NCBI GenBank assembly: GCA_013298625.1
Contig: JAAFIF010000002.1
Coordinates: 124,001-188,000, forward strand
Source of the DNA: Myxococcales bacterium
Lineage (GTDB): Bacteria; Myxococcota_A; Polyangia; Polyangiales; Ga0077539
Direction: 5' to 3'
Length of the DNA stretch: 64,000 nucleotides
Below are positions 18,835-27,372 of this stretch, piece after piece. The translations under genes were made by a program, and so were the position numbers. A model generated the notes under the pieces. That model was not told where the DNA came from and searched no databases. It saw only the letters and a program-made list of their open reading frames with translations. How positions within the stretch are numbered: position 1 is the stretch's first letter; each line of letters opens with the position of its first letter.

Positions 18835-18894
18835 CGCGCACCGTCGCGGTTGCGCTTGCTGTCTTGCGCGCCGCGGTGCGACTCTCTCTCGACC

Positions 18895-19569
18895 GTGACG
18901 ACCGTGCTGCCCAACGATCCGCTCGAAGTGTTCGACGCGTTTTTGCAGTACATGCGCAACCCGCCCGCGCGCAACGCGAGCGCGCGCGGCAACGCGACGC
19001 CAGCGACCGAGACGCCAGAGCCCACAGGGCGCTCGTCGGCCATCGCGCCGCCCCCCGCGCAGCCGACGTCGAGCATCGTCGTCGAGGACCCGTCTGTTTG
19101 GGACGAGCCCACGAAATCAAGACCCGACGTCACTCGGCAATTCGTTCAGCAGACGGCGCGCAAAGAGCCCGAACAGTCGATCATCGTCGATGACGACCTG
19201 TCGATGACGCAGCCGATGCAGAGCGCGGCGCCCGAGCTGTTGCCGCGCGCCGCCGAGAGCCGCGGCGAGCGCTTCTGCGACGAGATGATGGTGCTCATCA
19301 AGTACGGGCACGCGCAGCAGGTTCCGAGAGAGATCGAGCGTTGGGTGCGCACGTATCCCGACGACCTCGAGGGGGCGATCCGCATCGCGGAGTTCGAGAT
19401 GCAGCGCGTGGACGCAGCGCAAGGGCTCGACCGGCTCTTCGCCGTGGCGAACCGCGCGATCGAGCGCGGCGCTGTCGAGTACCTGCGACGCTCGCTCGAC
19501 CGGCTGCAGGTGATCGCGGCGCAGGACATGCGGCTCGCCGCGCTGCGCGCGCGGCTGGGCCTGCGCTGA
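18895..19569 (+). CDS. Protein of unknown function with C-terminal helical repeats
   Basis: 224 residues from a GTG at 18895; a GTG three codons later is also possible. The N-terminal half is disordered (Ala, Pro, Thr rich, with two acidic SSIVVEDPSVW / SIIVDDDLSM motifs). The last 100 residues are helical and TPR-like (ERWVRTYPDDLEGAIRIAEFEM, LDRLFAVANRAIERG). No signal peptide. No family recognised. Confidence 0.6.
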   Translation: MTTVLPNDPLEVFDAFLQYMRNPPARNASARGNATPATETPEPTGRSSAIAPPPAQPTSSIVVEDPSVWDEPTKSRPDVTRQFVQQTARKEPEQSIIVDDDLSMTQPMQSAAPELLPRAAESRGERFCDEMMVLIKYGHAQQVPREIERWVRTYPDDLEGAIRIAEFEMQRVDAAQGLDRLFAVANRAIERGAVEYLRRSLDRLQVIAAQDMRLAALRARLGLR

Positions 19570-19573
19570 GCGT

Positions 19574-21109
19574 TCACTGCGGCTTGCGCAGGACTTCTCG
19601 GCGCAGACGCAGCTTCGAAGGGTCGGTCTTCGTCACGTCGCGCACGACCGACAGCGCCGCGAGCAGCGCGCCTTCTTCTCCGTAGCCCGGAACGATCGCG
19701 CGGTTGACGAACCACAGGTTGTCGATCGGCCCCCGCAACGGCAGCGCGCACACGCCGGCGAACGCGTCGGGCCAGCGGCGGATCATCGAGCTCATCGCCT
19801 CTGCGCCGCCGTCCCATCGAGACGCGACGCGCGCGGTGAGGTCGCGCGCGCGGTCTTCGAGGTCGAGCCCGTCGTGTGGCGAGTCGACGGCGAGCAGGTT
19901 GCGGGACAGAAACGGGATGACTCGCGACAGCGCCTCGAGCACGCGGCGGCGGACGCGCGCCAGGTACGACGCTCCCTCGTCGACGACGGCGCGAGGCAAG
20001 AGCGCGTGCGCGGTGAGCACGCTGCGGCCCTGCGCATCGGCGGGCGAGAGCTCCGTGTACAGAAGGTTCTCTTCGGCCATCGGTCGCCGCGGGTCGAGCA
20101 CGAGAAACGCGCGCGGGGCCAAGCCAGGCGGGATTCCGCCGGGGCCGATGAGCACGTTGAGCGCGTATCGCGAGTAGACAGGCTCAGCGAGCGCGAGCTG
20201 GTCCATGAACGAAGGCGACACCTCGGTGCGCGCGAGCGCGTACGCGGCGTGGGCCGAGAGCGAGGTCACGCAGTGCGTACAGCCGAGGCCTTCGTCGGTG
20301 ACGTCGAAGCGAACGCCCGCGATCTTGCCGCGCTCGACCACGAGCTCGCGCACGCGTTCGCGCGGGCGAATGTCCCCGCCGAACTGCACGATGCGGTCGC
20401 CGAGCAGCCGCGCGAGGCCGTCGCGTCCGCCATCGAGCGCCGGCATGCCCGCGAGCGCGAGCGACCAGCCGCGCGCGATCTGCGCGCCGTCGAGCGCGTC
20501 TGGATCGGTGTCGACCGAGAAGCGCGCGACGCTGTGAATCACCGTACGAAAGTCGTGTCCCTCGGGAAAATCCGCGAGCACGTCGCGCTCGGTCATCGCC
20601 GGCAGCGAGCGCGCGACAGAGAGGGCCTTCTTCACCGCGCGGCGCGCGAAGAAGCCGTCTGGAGGCCACGGCGCGTCGATCGCGAGCGCCTCGTCGAGCT
20701 CTTTGCGCGCGGTCGAGAAGCGCTCGAAGAGCTCTTCGGTGGGCCGTCGAAGCTCAGGAAACTCTCGCTCGAGCTCCGCGAGCAGGGCGTCGCGATCGCT
20801 GCGAACATCCACGCGATGCCGTGGCAGCACCACCTGAGCGACGATCGAGTCCTGCGCGCTGCGTCGCGGCGTGATCGCGGGCAGGGACAGATCGCCGGCG
20901 ATCTGCTGCCAGGCGGGCGTGTCGACGAACACCGCTGCCTCTGGCGCGCGGCGAAACGTCACGTCGTCCCACGCGTACGTATTGCCGAGCGCGTCGTGCG
21001 GCACCCACGCGACGCGAAATCCGCGCCTCGCGAGCAGGGCTCCCGCAGCGAGCGCGGGGATGTCCGCGCCGAGCACGAGCACGTCGTAGTGGCTGCGCGC
21101 ACCCTTCAT
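19574..21109 (-). CDS. FAD-dependent oxidoreductase (phytoene-desaturase-like fold)
   Basis: 511 residues from the ATG at 21109. The N-terminal dinucleotide-binding strand-helix is VLVLGADIPALAAGALLARRG. It replaces the usual GxGxxG by GADIPA, so cofactor binding may be weakened. The middle and C-terminal parts (ALDGGRDGLARLLGDRI, GPIDNLWFVNRAIVPGYGEEGALLAA) fit the NAD(P)/FAD amine-oxidase/desaturase superfamily. The start overlaps the purN stop by four bases, an unusual partner for purine synthesis. Substrate unknown. Confidence 0.7.
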   Translation of the reverse strand: MKGARSHYDVLVLGADIPALAAGALLARRGFRVAWVPHDALGNTYAWDDVTFRRAPEAAVFVDTPAWQQIAGDLSLPAITPRRSAQDSIVAQVVLPRHRVDVRSDRDALLAELEREFPELRRPTEELFERFSTARKELDEALAIDAPWPPDGFFARRAVKKALSVARSLPAMTERDVLADFPEGHDFRTVIHSVARFSVDTDPDALDGAQIARGWSLALAGMPALDGGRDGLARLLGDRIVQFGGDIRPRERVRELVVERGKIAGVRFDVTDEGLGCTHCVTSLSAHAAYALARTEVSPSFMDQLALAEPVYSRYALNVLIGPGGIPPGLAPRAFLVLDPRRPMAEENLLYTELSPADAQGRSVLTAHALLPRAVVDEGASYLARVRRRVLEALSRVIPFLSRNLLAVDSPHDGLDLEDRARDLTARVASRWDGGAEAMSSMIRRWPDAFAGVCALPLRGPIDNLWFVNRAIVPGYGEEGALLAALSVVRDVTKTDPSKLRLRREVLRKPQ

Positions 21110-21732
21110 GTCGAAGCGTGGGCGAGGGGACGCACGCGCACGCGGCGGCCGTCGAGCGAGAGCCTGCCCTCTGCGAGCCACTGAAGCGCGAGGGGCAAGA
21201 GCCGGTGCTCTTCGACGAGCACGCGCGCGCGCAGCGCCTCGACGGTGTCGTCTTCGAGCACGGGGACGGCGGCCTGGGCGATGATGGGGCCGGTGTCTGT
21301 TCCGGCGTCGACGAAGTGCACGGTGCAGCCTGTGATTTTCGCGCCGTACTCGAGCGCTTGCCGCTGCGCATCGACGCCGACGAACGAGGGCAGCAGCGCC
21401 GGGTGCACGTTGATCACGCGCGAGGCGAACGCGTCGAGCAGCGTGGGCGTCACGATGCGCATGAAGCCCGCGAGCGCGACGGTGTCGACCGATCGCGCGC
21501 GCAACAACCGCACGATTTCTGCGTCGAACGCCTCGCGCGTCGAGAAGTCTTTGTGCGACAGGACGGCCGTGGCGACCCCGGCTCGGGCCGCGCGCTCGAG
21601 CGCGAACACACCCGGTTTGTTCGAGAGGACGAGCTCGACGGAGGCGTCGAGGGTCTTGTTCGCGCACGCGTCGAGGATGGCCTGCAGGTTCGAGCCCGAA
21701 CCCGAGACGAGGACGCCGAGCTTGAGGGTCAC
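21106..21732 (-). CDS. purN: Phosphoribosylglycinamide formyltransferase PurN
   Basis: 208 residues from the GTG at 21732, which overlaps the purM stop by four bases. Transfers formyl from 10-formyltetrahydrofolate to GAR, step 3 of purine synthesis. Motifs: GVLVSGSGSNLQAIL (phosphate loop), ALAGFMRIVTPTLL, INVHPALLPSF (catalytic Asn/His) and GCTVHFVDAGTDTGPII (catalytic Asp). Full length. Confidence 0.95.
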   Translation of the reverse strand: MTLKLGVLVSGSGSNLQAILDACANKTLDASVELVLSNKPGVFALERAARAGVATAVLSHKDFSTREAFDAEIVRLLRARSVDTVALAGFMRIVTPTLLDAFASRVINVHPALLPSFVGVDAQRQALEYGAKITGCTVHFVDAGTDTGPIIAQAAVPVLEDDTVEALRARVLVEEHRLLPLALQWLAEGRLSLDGRRVRVRPLAHAST

Positions 21733-22781
21733 GCCGTGTCCCCGACGAACTCGACGCGCGCCTCGAAGTCGGCGTCGCTCTGGATCACCTCGCCGATGAT
21801 CGAGGCCTTCTCGCCGACCGTGAAGAGCGCGGAGATCACGGCGTCTGCGCGGGACGGGTCGCACACGATCACCAGGCCGAGGCCGAGGTTGAACGTCCGG
21901 CGCATCTCGTGCTCGTCGACCTCGCCGATCGATTGGATCAGCGAAAACACTGGGTGACGCTCCCATTTCGTCCCGTCGACGCGCACGCCCAACCCGTCCG
22001 GCAGCACGCGCGGAACGTTGCCCGGCAGCCCCCCTCCGGTGATGTGCGAGCACGCGCGAACGCCGCCCGTTCGGATCGCCGCGGCGATCGCCCGCGCATA
22101 GATCCGCGTCGGCTCGATGAGCTCTTCGCCGACAGTGCGCCCGAGGTCCGCGTGGTGCGCGTCGAGCGCGAGCGCGCCCTTCTCGAGCAGCGCTTTGCGC
22201 GCGAGCGAGTAGCCGTTGGAGTGCAGCCCCGACGAGCGCACGCCGATCACGCAGTCGCCGGGCCGAACGCTCTTGCCGTCGATGAGCTTCTTGCGCTCGA
22301 CCACGCCCACGCAGAAGCCCGCCAGGTCGTACTCGCCGTCTGCATACATCCCCGGGAGCTCTGCGGTCTCGCCGCCGAGCAGCGCGCAGCCCGCGAGCCT
22401 GCAGCCCTGAGCGATGCCCGAGACCACCGCGGCGCCGACGTCGACCGTGAGCCGTCCGGTGCCGAAGTAGTCGAGAAAGAACAGCGGCTCTGCGCCGCAC
22501 GTCGCGACGTCGTTGGCGCACATCGCGACCAGGTCTTGCCCGATCGTGTCGTGCTTGTTCATCGCGAAGGCGATCTTGAGCTTGGTGCCGACGCCGTCCG
22601 TGCCCGACACGAGCACGGGCTCCTCGAGGCCGTGCGGCAGGCGCATGAGGCCTGCGAAGCCTCCGACGTCCGCGAGGACCTCGGGCCTGCGCGTCGAACG
22701 CGCCATCGGCTTGATGCGCTCGACGAGCGCGTCGCCAGCGTCGATGTCGACGCCCGCGTCCCGGTAGGTGAGCTTCGCCAT
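21729..22781 (-). CDS. purM: Phosphoribosylformylglycinamidine cyclo-ligase PurM
   Basis: 350 residues. Closes the imidazole ring of AIR (step 5 of purine synthesis), using ATP. Hallmarks are SGTDGVGTKLKIAF, DLVAMCANDVATCGAEPLFFLDY, the glycine-rich LLGGETAELPGMY and the ITGGGLPGNVPR segment. First gene of a tightly overlapping purM-purN-FAD oxidoreductase operon. Divergent from the MoeB-like gene with a 122-base shared upstream region. Confidence 0.95.
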   Translation of the reverse strand: MAKLTYRDAGVDIDAGDALVERIKPMARSTRRPEVLADVGGFAGLMRLPHGLEEPVLVSGTDGVGTKLKIAFAMNKHDTIGQDLVAMCANDVATCGAEPLFFLDYFGTGRLTVDVGAAVVSGIAQGCRLAGCALLGGETAELPGMYADGEYDLAGFCVGVVERKKLIDGKSVRPGDCVIGVRSSGLHSNGYSLARKALLEKGALALDAHHADLGRTVGEELIEPTRIYARAIAAAIRTGGVRACSHITGGGLPGNVPRVLPDGLGVRVDGTKWERHPVFSLIQSIGEVDEHEMRRTFNLGLGLVIVCDPSRADAVISALFTVGEKASIIGEVIQSDADFEARVEFVGDTA

Positions 22782-22850
22782 GAGTGCGCTGGCCTTAGCC
22801 CGCCCGCGCGCGCGCCGTCAATTTCGAGGTCGCTCGCGGCGCAGAAAGGG

Positions 22851-22896
22851 TTGACGCTTCATTCAGTATACCGAAGAATCCTCCAGCTTTCTGGAG
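22851..22896 (+). promoter_or_regulatory. Candidate promoter and ribosome-site hairpin before the MoeB-like gene
   Basis: TTGACG (22851-22856) and AAGAAT (22874-22879) are spaced 17 bases, a plausible sigma70-type promoter. A perfect hairpin CTCCAG-CTTT-CTGGAG occupies 22881-22896, and its 3' arm contains the GGAG ribosome site for the ATG at 22904. If transcription starts upstream, the ribosome site would be hidden; if it starts from this promoter (about 22886), the hairpin cannot fully form. Confidence 0.35.
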
Positions 22897-22903
22897 ACCG
22901 TCG

Positions 22904-24091
22904 ATGGCCAAGACATTTCAAGACCTCATGGCGGAGATCCGCCGCGCGATCAAAGAGACCTCGCTCGAGGAGCTGAAGCAGCGGCTCGAAGCGGGAGAGA
23001 AGTTTCACCTCGTGGACGTGCGCGAAGGCGAGGAGTACCGGGCGGGGTACATCGCTGGGGCGGTGAGCGTTCCGCGCGGCCACCTGGAGTCGAAGATCGA
23101 AGCGACCGTGCCGGACAAGACCGCGAAGGTGGTCTTGTACTGCGCAGGCGGGACGCGCTCTGCGCTCGCCGCGCGCACGCTCGCCGAGCTCGGGTACACC
23201 GACGTCGAGAGCGTCAACCCCGGCTTCGTTCGCTGGAAGGACCGCGCCTATCCGTACGTCGTCGATCGCCAGCTCACCGCCGAGCAGCGCGACCGGTACT
23301 CGCGGCACTTGCTCTTGCCCGAGGTGGGCGAGAAGGGGCAGGCGAAGCTGCTCGACGCGCGCGTGTTGTTGCTCGGCGCGGGCGGCCTCGGATCCCCTGC
23401 AGCGCTCTACCTCGCGGCCGCGGGCGTAGGGACCATCGGCCTCGTCGACGCGGACACCGTCGACGCGTCCAACCTTCAACGGCAGGTCCTGCACAACACC
23501 GCCCGCGTGGGAAAACCCAAGGTCGACAGCGCCGAAGAGGCCATCAACGGGCTCAACCCCGACGTGAAGGTGGTGAAGTACCAAGAGCGCCTCACGAGCG
23601 AGAACGTCGATCGCATCTTCGACGCAAAGTGGGACGTGATCATCGACGGGTGCGACAACTTTCCCACGCGCTACCTGGTCAACGACGCGACGGTGCTCAA
23701 GAAGATCCCCGTCGTCCACGGCAGCATCTTTCGCTTCGACGGGCAGTGCACGGTGTTCGCGCCGCACCTCGGCGGGCCGTGCTACCGGTGCTTGTACCCA
23801 GAGCCCCCGCCCGCGCACCTCGCGCCTTCGTGCCAAGAGGCCGGCGTGCTCGGCGTGCTGCCGGGGATCATCGGCGTGGTGCAGGCGACCGAGGCCCTCA
23901 AGCTCATCCTGGGGCAGGGCGAGCCGCTGATCGGAAAGCTCCTCACGTACGACTCGCTTCGCATGAGCTTTCGCACGCTCAAGCTCCGTCGCGACAAGGG
24001 CTGCCCGATGTGCGGCGAGCACCCCAGCATCCACGAGTACATCGACTACGAAGGCTTCTGCGCGCTTCCAGGCGGCCCCGACGCGCACTGA
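22904..24091 (+). CDS. Rhodanese-MoeB/ThiF fusion, sulfur-carrier adenylyltransferase
   Basis: 395 residues. Residues 20-120 are a rhodanese domain with active loop CAGGTRS. Residues 125-385 are a MoeB/ThiF E1-like adenylyltransferase: nucleotide motif GAGGLGSPAALYLAAAG, NLQRQVLH, and the zinc pairs CYRC and CPMC. It activates a sulfur-carrier protein (MoaD or ThiS type) and can pass sulfur to it. The rhodanese is N-terminal, unlike eukaryotic MOCS3 where it is C-terminal. A ThiS gene exists in this window at 61.7 kb and is a possible client. Confidence 0.9.
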   Translation: MAKTFQDLMAEIRRAIKETSLEELKQRLEAGEKFHLVDVREGEEYRAGYIAGAVSVPRGHLESKIEATVPDKTAKVVLYCAGGTRSALAARTLAELGYTDVESVNPGFVRWKDRAYPYVVDRQLTAEQRDRYSRHLLLPEVGEKGQAKLLDARVLLLGAGGLGSPAALYLAAAGVGTIGLVDADTVDASNLQRQVLHNTARVGKPKVDSAEEAINGLNPDVKVVKYQERLTSENVDRIFDAKWDVIIDGCDNFPTRYLVNDATVLKKIPVVHGSIFRFDGQCTVFAPHLGGPCYRCLYPEPPPAHLAPSCQEAGVLGVLPGIIGVVQATEALKLILGQGEPLIGKLLTYDSLRMSFRTLKLRRDKGCPMCGEHPSIHEYIDYEGFCALPGGPDAH

Positions 24092-24134
24092 AGGCCACCG
24101 TCGCGCGAGGGGGCGCGTGGTAGCGTCTGTGTTC

Positions 24135-24995
24135 GTGAATCGAACCAATGTGTACGCGGCGCTCGTCGTGGCGGCCATGGCCTCCTCGGCGTGCAAGGAC
24201 AGCAAGCTGACGCACGCGCAGGCGTCGGCAGCGAACCTCCAGGCAGACACTCGCCGAGCGCGCGAGGCCGTTCAACGCACGGTCGACGGGTTTTTGCCGA
24301 AGATCCGCGAGCTCGTGAGCCCTGTCACGGCGCCGGTGCTCGGCAACGACGCGCCCGCGCTGCGATCGACGCTTGTGGGCTTCACGACGCCCGGCGGCGC
24401 GATGACGCTGTACCCGACGAGCTTCGTGACTGTCACCAATCGCGAGGGCGTCTCGCTCGCGAGAGACATCGCCAACGAGAGCGACGACAGGATGAAGGGG
24501 ATGGACCTGCGGGTGCACTTCGCGTGCGTTCGGCAGGCGCTCGAGGGGCGCGAAGGGACGTGTGTGGGTGAGCTTCCCGCGGTCGGCGCGATGCCGTCGC
24601 GCGTGCTGCTCGTCGCGGTCGCGCCGATCAAGAACCCCGCCAACGAAGTGATCGGGACGGTCTCTGCGGGGCTCACTTACGGTTCGATCTCGCGCATGGT
24701 CGACGCGACGCTGCGCGGCTCGATCGGCGACGCCGTGTTCTGGACAGGGTTGCGCTGGCGGGGGCGCGTGATGCCATCGGGAACAGACCGTGACGTGGCC
24801 CCGCGATGGCTCGTCCCTGCGTCGCTCGTGCGCGAGATTCGCGCGGCGGACGCGCAGCGGATCGAGACCGCGGGCGGCGAGCACTTCTGGCCTTTCGTGC
24901 AGGACAACCGCGGCTGGGCGGGCGCGCTCGCGGCGCTGCCGTCCATGCCCGAGACGCAGATCGTGCTGTTTCGCAGCGAGGCCAGCCAGCGCTGA
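24135..24995 (+). CDS. Lipoprotein with a Cache-like sensor region
   Basis: 286 residues from the GTG at 24135, chosen because it gives a compact signal peptide with lipobox (ASSAC, about residue 20); upstream GTGs would add six residues. The mature part has a helical segment (30-60) then alpha/beta sequence with VGFTTPGGAMTLYPTSFVTVTNREG and VAPIKNPANEVIGTVSAGLTYGSIS. These resemble the two lobes of extracellular PAS/Cache domains. No kinase or chemotaxis domain is attached. Confidence 0.65.
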   Translation: MNRTNVYAALVVAAMASSACKDSKLTHAQASAANLQADTRRAREAVQRTVDGFLPKIRELVSPVTAPVLGNDAPALRSTLVGFTTPGGAMTLYPTSFVTVTNREGVSLARDIANESDDRMKGMDLRVHFACVRQALEGREGTCVGELPAVGAMPSRVLLVAVAPIKNPANEVIGTVSAGLTYGSISRMVDATLRGSIGDAVFWTGLRWRGRVMPSGTDRDVAPRWLVPASLVREIRAADAQRIETAGGEHFWPFVQDNRGWAGALAALPSMPETQIVLFRSEASQR

Positions 24996-25001
24996 GCGCG
25001 G

Positions 25002-25799
25002 TCAGTGCTTGCGCGCGTGCTCGAGGCAGAAGGTCGTGGGCTTCTGGCACTTGTCGCAAGAGCACACGCGAAAGTCGATCGAGGGGTCCGCGTCCGTGAC
25101 GCCGCAGGCCGCGCACACGCGCGAGGCGACGGGGCTCGAGCTGCGAACGGTCTGCTGAAACGCTCCGTAGGCGCGCGCTCTCTCGGCGCGGCGGCCGTAG
25201 CCCTTCAGCATGTCGACGAGGTCGACCGCGAAGAAGAGCAGGTAGTTGGCGACGGCGATCGCGGGGTACAGCCGCGCGACGCCCTCGCTCGCTCCGACAG
25301 CGGCGAGCAGGCCGAGCGCGATGAGCCAGCCGAACCACTTCACCTTCACGGGCAGCACGAAGAACACGCGCACTTCGTAGTCGGGAAACAGCGTGGCGAA
25401 CGCGAGCGTGACCGACGCCAGCATCATCGCGTTGGTGGTCGCGACGCCCGAGGCCATCCCGACGATGACGGAGCCGAGCCAGCCGAGAAACAGGTAGATC
25501 TGGTAGCGAAACGAGCCCCAGGTCTGCTCGATCATCACGCCCATCGTGTAGAGCCAGAAGAGCGAGAACACGATCCAGATGGGGCTCATGCTGGGCGGAA
25601 GAAACGCGAACGTCACCAGCCGCCACAGCTGTCCGTGCAGCACCTGCTCGCGGTCGAGGGTCATCCAATGGATGAGCCCGGGTGAGGTCAGGAGCAGCAC
25701 GAACATCACGGCCATCGCCGCGACGAGCGCGAAGGTGATGTTCGTGAACGCGTAGCGCGCGTAGCGGCGTTCGAGGGATGCGAGCCAGCGGTTCAACAT
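25002..25799 (-). CDS. Rhomboid-like membrane protein without catalytic residues, zinc-ribbon tail
   Basis: 265 residues. Six hydrophobic segments with rhomboid landmarks: GQLWRLVTFAFLPP, the GVMIEQTWGSFRY loop and LAFATLFPD. At the position of the catalytic GxSG motif it reads TTNAMM, and the expected catalytic His in the last helix is Asn (VANYLLFF). The protein is therefore likely an inactive rhomboid. After the last helix comes a cytoplasmic tail with CAACG, CSCDKC and CLEH, which probably binds zinc. Function unknown. Confidence 0.75.
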   Translation of the reverse strand: MLNRWLASLERRYARYAFTNITFALVAAMAVMFVLLLTSPGLIHWMTLDREQVLHGQLWRLVTFAFLPPSMSPIWIVFSLFWLYTMGVMIEQTWGSFRYQIYLFLGWLGSVIVGMASGVATTNAMMLASVTLAFATLFPDYEVRVFFVLPVKVKWFGWLIALGLLAAVGASEGVARLYPAIAVANYLLFFAVDLVDMLKGYGRRAERARAYGAFQQTVRSSSPVASRVCAACGVTDADPSIDFRVCSCDKCQKPTTFCLEHARKH

Positions 25800-25857
25800 G
25801 GGCGCGGCGCTGGTCTATCACGCGGGCGCGACCGCTGCTCGCGCGCTGAAATGACAA

Positions 25858-25887
25858 ACGGGCCGCGCGATGAACACCGCGCGACCC
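25858..25887 (-). terminator. Intrinsic terminator
   Basis: 11-bp stem (CGGGCCGCGCG with CGCGCGACCCG, one mismatch) and an 8-base loop. On the minus strand it is followed by TTTGTCATTT, so it should end transcription of the lipoprotein gene at 25987-26862. The plus side (TTGTTTTC) could work too. Confidence 0.6.
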
Positions 25888-25986
25888 GCTTGTTTTCTCA
25901 CCCGATCGCGGCGAGCGTAGAGAGCGCTGCGTCGCTCTGTGCGCTCGTCGCCTCGTCGCGCCGCGAGGGCGACGCGAGAGCGGATG

Positions 25987-26862
25987 TCACTGCGCCATGG
26001 GGTTGGCGCCCGGCATCACCTGAACGGTGTACGGGCCGCTCTTCAGGCCGCTGCCGAAGGTGGTGACGCGGATCGTGTACATGCCCGGCGAGGCGGGCGT
26101 GTGGACGATGCGGCTGTTGCGGTTCTCGCCGGAGATGTCGTCGTTGTGGTCGAGCTCCTGGCCGTTGAAGAGCAGCGACGTGTACACGTCGAGGTTGCTG
26201 CCGGGCTCGGTGAGGCTCGGTCCGCCGCGCACGATGATCGTGACGGGCTGGCCGGGCGAGAGAGCGATCTGGTAGTCGTCGGCGACCGAGCCGTCCTGCA
26301 GGGGGGTGTCACCGGCCTGGAGGATGCCCGAGGCCGTGCCACCGACGGTGAGCGCGCCCGCAGGAACGCCGGTCGGGACCGCGCCGCCCGTGGGCATGCC
26401 GGTGGGCATACCCGTGGGCATACCCATGCCGGCGGGGACCTGGCTGGTGCGGTTGGTCACGTTGATGCCCCACACGTAGAGCGACGCCGTGGTCGAGCTC
26501 GAGGTGCGGCGGCGGCCGATGCGGCCGGTGGTGCGGTAGGTGGTCTGGCGCTGCGTTCCGTAGATGAACGAGATGGCGCCCGAGCAGGGGCCGGCGGCGG
26601 GCGAGCCCGGCATCGGGGTCGGGGTGGCGGTCACCATGGCGGTGCCGCTACCCGCAGTCTTGCTGCCGGTGTTCACGACGTTGGTGATCGTGACGCCAGT
26701 GAGGCCGGCGACGGGGTAGCCACACAGCTGCTGTCCGAGGGACGTGTCCTCGTCGTACTGCTCGACGAGCTTGTCCTTGAGCTGCTCGCTCATCGGGCGG
26801 GCCTTGCAGCCGACGGAAGCGATCATGAGTCCAACAGAGAGAGCGAAGAGTGAACGACGCAT
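25987..26862 (-). CDS. Lipoprotein with MPTG repeats and a C-terminal PPC-like beta domain
   Basis: 291 residues. Lipobox ASVGC at residue 19. Residues 50-140 are Thr/Ser/Gly rich. A short Met-Pro-Thr-Gly repeat (GMPTGMPTGMPTGG, about 147-160) forms a linker. The last 110 residues (DDYQIALSPGQPVTIIVRG, LDVYTSLLFNGQELDHNDD, YTIRVTTFG) match the pre-peptidase C-terminal beta-sandwich found on exported proteins. Ribosome site AAGG upstream. Partner unknown. Confidence 0.75.
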   Translation of the reverse strand: MRRSLFALSVGLMIASVGCKARPMSEQLKDKLVEQYDEDTSLGQQLCGYPVAGLTGVTITNVVNTGSKTAGSGTAMVTATPTPMPGSPAAGPCSGAISFIYGTQRQTTYRTTGRIGRRRTSSSTTASLYVWGINVTNRTSQVPAGMGMPTGMPTGMPTGGAVPTGVPAGALTVGGTASGILQAGDTPLQDGSVADDYQIALSPGQPVTIIVRGGPSLTEPGSNLDVYTSLLFNGQELDHNDDISGENRNSRIVHTPASPGMYTIRVTTFGSGLKSGPYTVQVMPGANPMAQ

Positions 26863-26944
26863 TGGCCTTTACCTTGTTGCTGCTGCGGGGTTGACCCGCG
26901 GATCCCGACCGTTCGGAATTCACGAGCCGGCAGCGGAGGGCCGC

Positions 26945-26972
26945 ATCATGGCACGCTCAGCGGCCCTGTAAA
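26945..26972 (-). promoter_or_regulatory. Candidate sigma70-type promoter for the 26.8 kb lipoprotein
   Basis: Minus strand TTTACA (26967-26972) and CATGAT (26945-26950), 16 bases apart, about 85 bases upstream of the lipoprotein ATG. Match quality is moderate in a GC-rich background. Confidence 0.3.
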
Positions 26973-27168
26973 CCTTTCGACAAGCCCTCGTAGGTGCACA
27001 AATACCCCGGAGCTCTCGCTGAATTTGCACTCGTGCTGCGGCCGTTGCGCGGACAGGATGTGTCCACACAGTCGTCGTTCTTCGCAGTCGATGCAGCAAA
27101 CGCGCACACCGCGGAGAAGAGCGCACCGAGCGATGCGAAGCCGCGTCGAGAGGCGCGAGCGCCAAATG

Positions 27169-27208
27169 AAAAACGGCCGCGAGACTGGTGGAGAGTCTTC
27201 GCGGCCGT
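27169..27208 (-). terminator. Intrinsic terminator of tRNA-Val
   Basis: Ten perfect pairs (ACGGCCGCGA with TCGCGGCCGT) extended by GACT/AGTC, followed on the minus strand by TTTTT. It lies 51 bases after the 3' end of tRNA-Val. Bases 26973-27168 beyond it hold no gene I can support. Confidence 0.8.
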
Positions 27209-27259
27209 CGTAGTGCAGAGTTGATCGCTCTGCCAGTGAAGCAACGGCTGCTTCGGTGT

Positions 27260-27334
27260 TGGTGCGGGCAACAGGATTTGAACCTGTGACTTCGACCGTG
27301 TGAAGGTCGCACTCTACCGCTGAGTTATGCCCGC
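27260..27334 (-). tRNA. tRNA-Val(CAC)
   Basis: 75 bases including an encoded CCA. Acceptor GCGGGCA/TGCCCGC, D-arm CTCAGCGGTAGAG, anticodon stem CGACC/GGTCG with loop TTCACAC (anticodon CAC), T-loop TTCAAAT. All arms are canonical, in contrast to many tRNAs at 54-58 kb. Confidence 0.95.
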
Positions 27335-27372
27335 GGAAGGGAGCGGCACCTTACGCCGCACCCCCCGGCCTG

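Noticed and set aside
26385..26435. MPTG codon repeats as a CRISPR or minisatellite
   Set aside because: Only three or four 12-base units inside a coding region with an intact frame; it encodes a protein linker.
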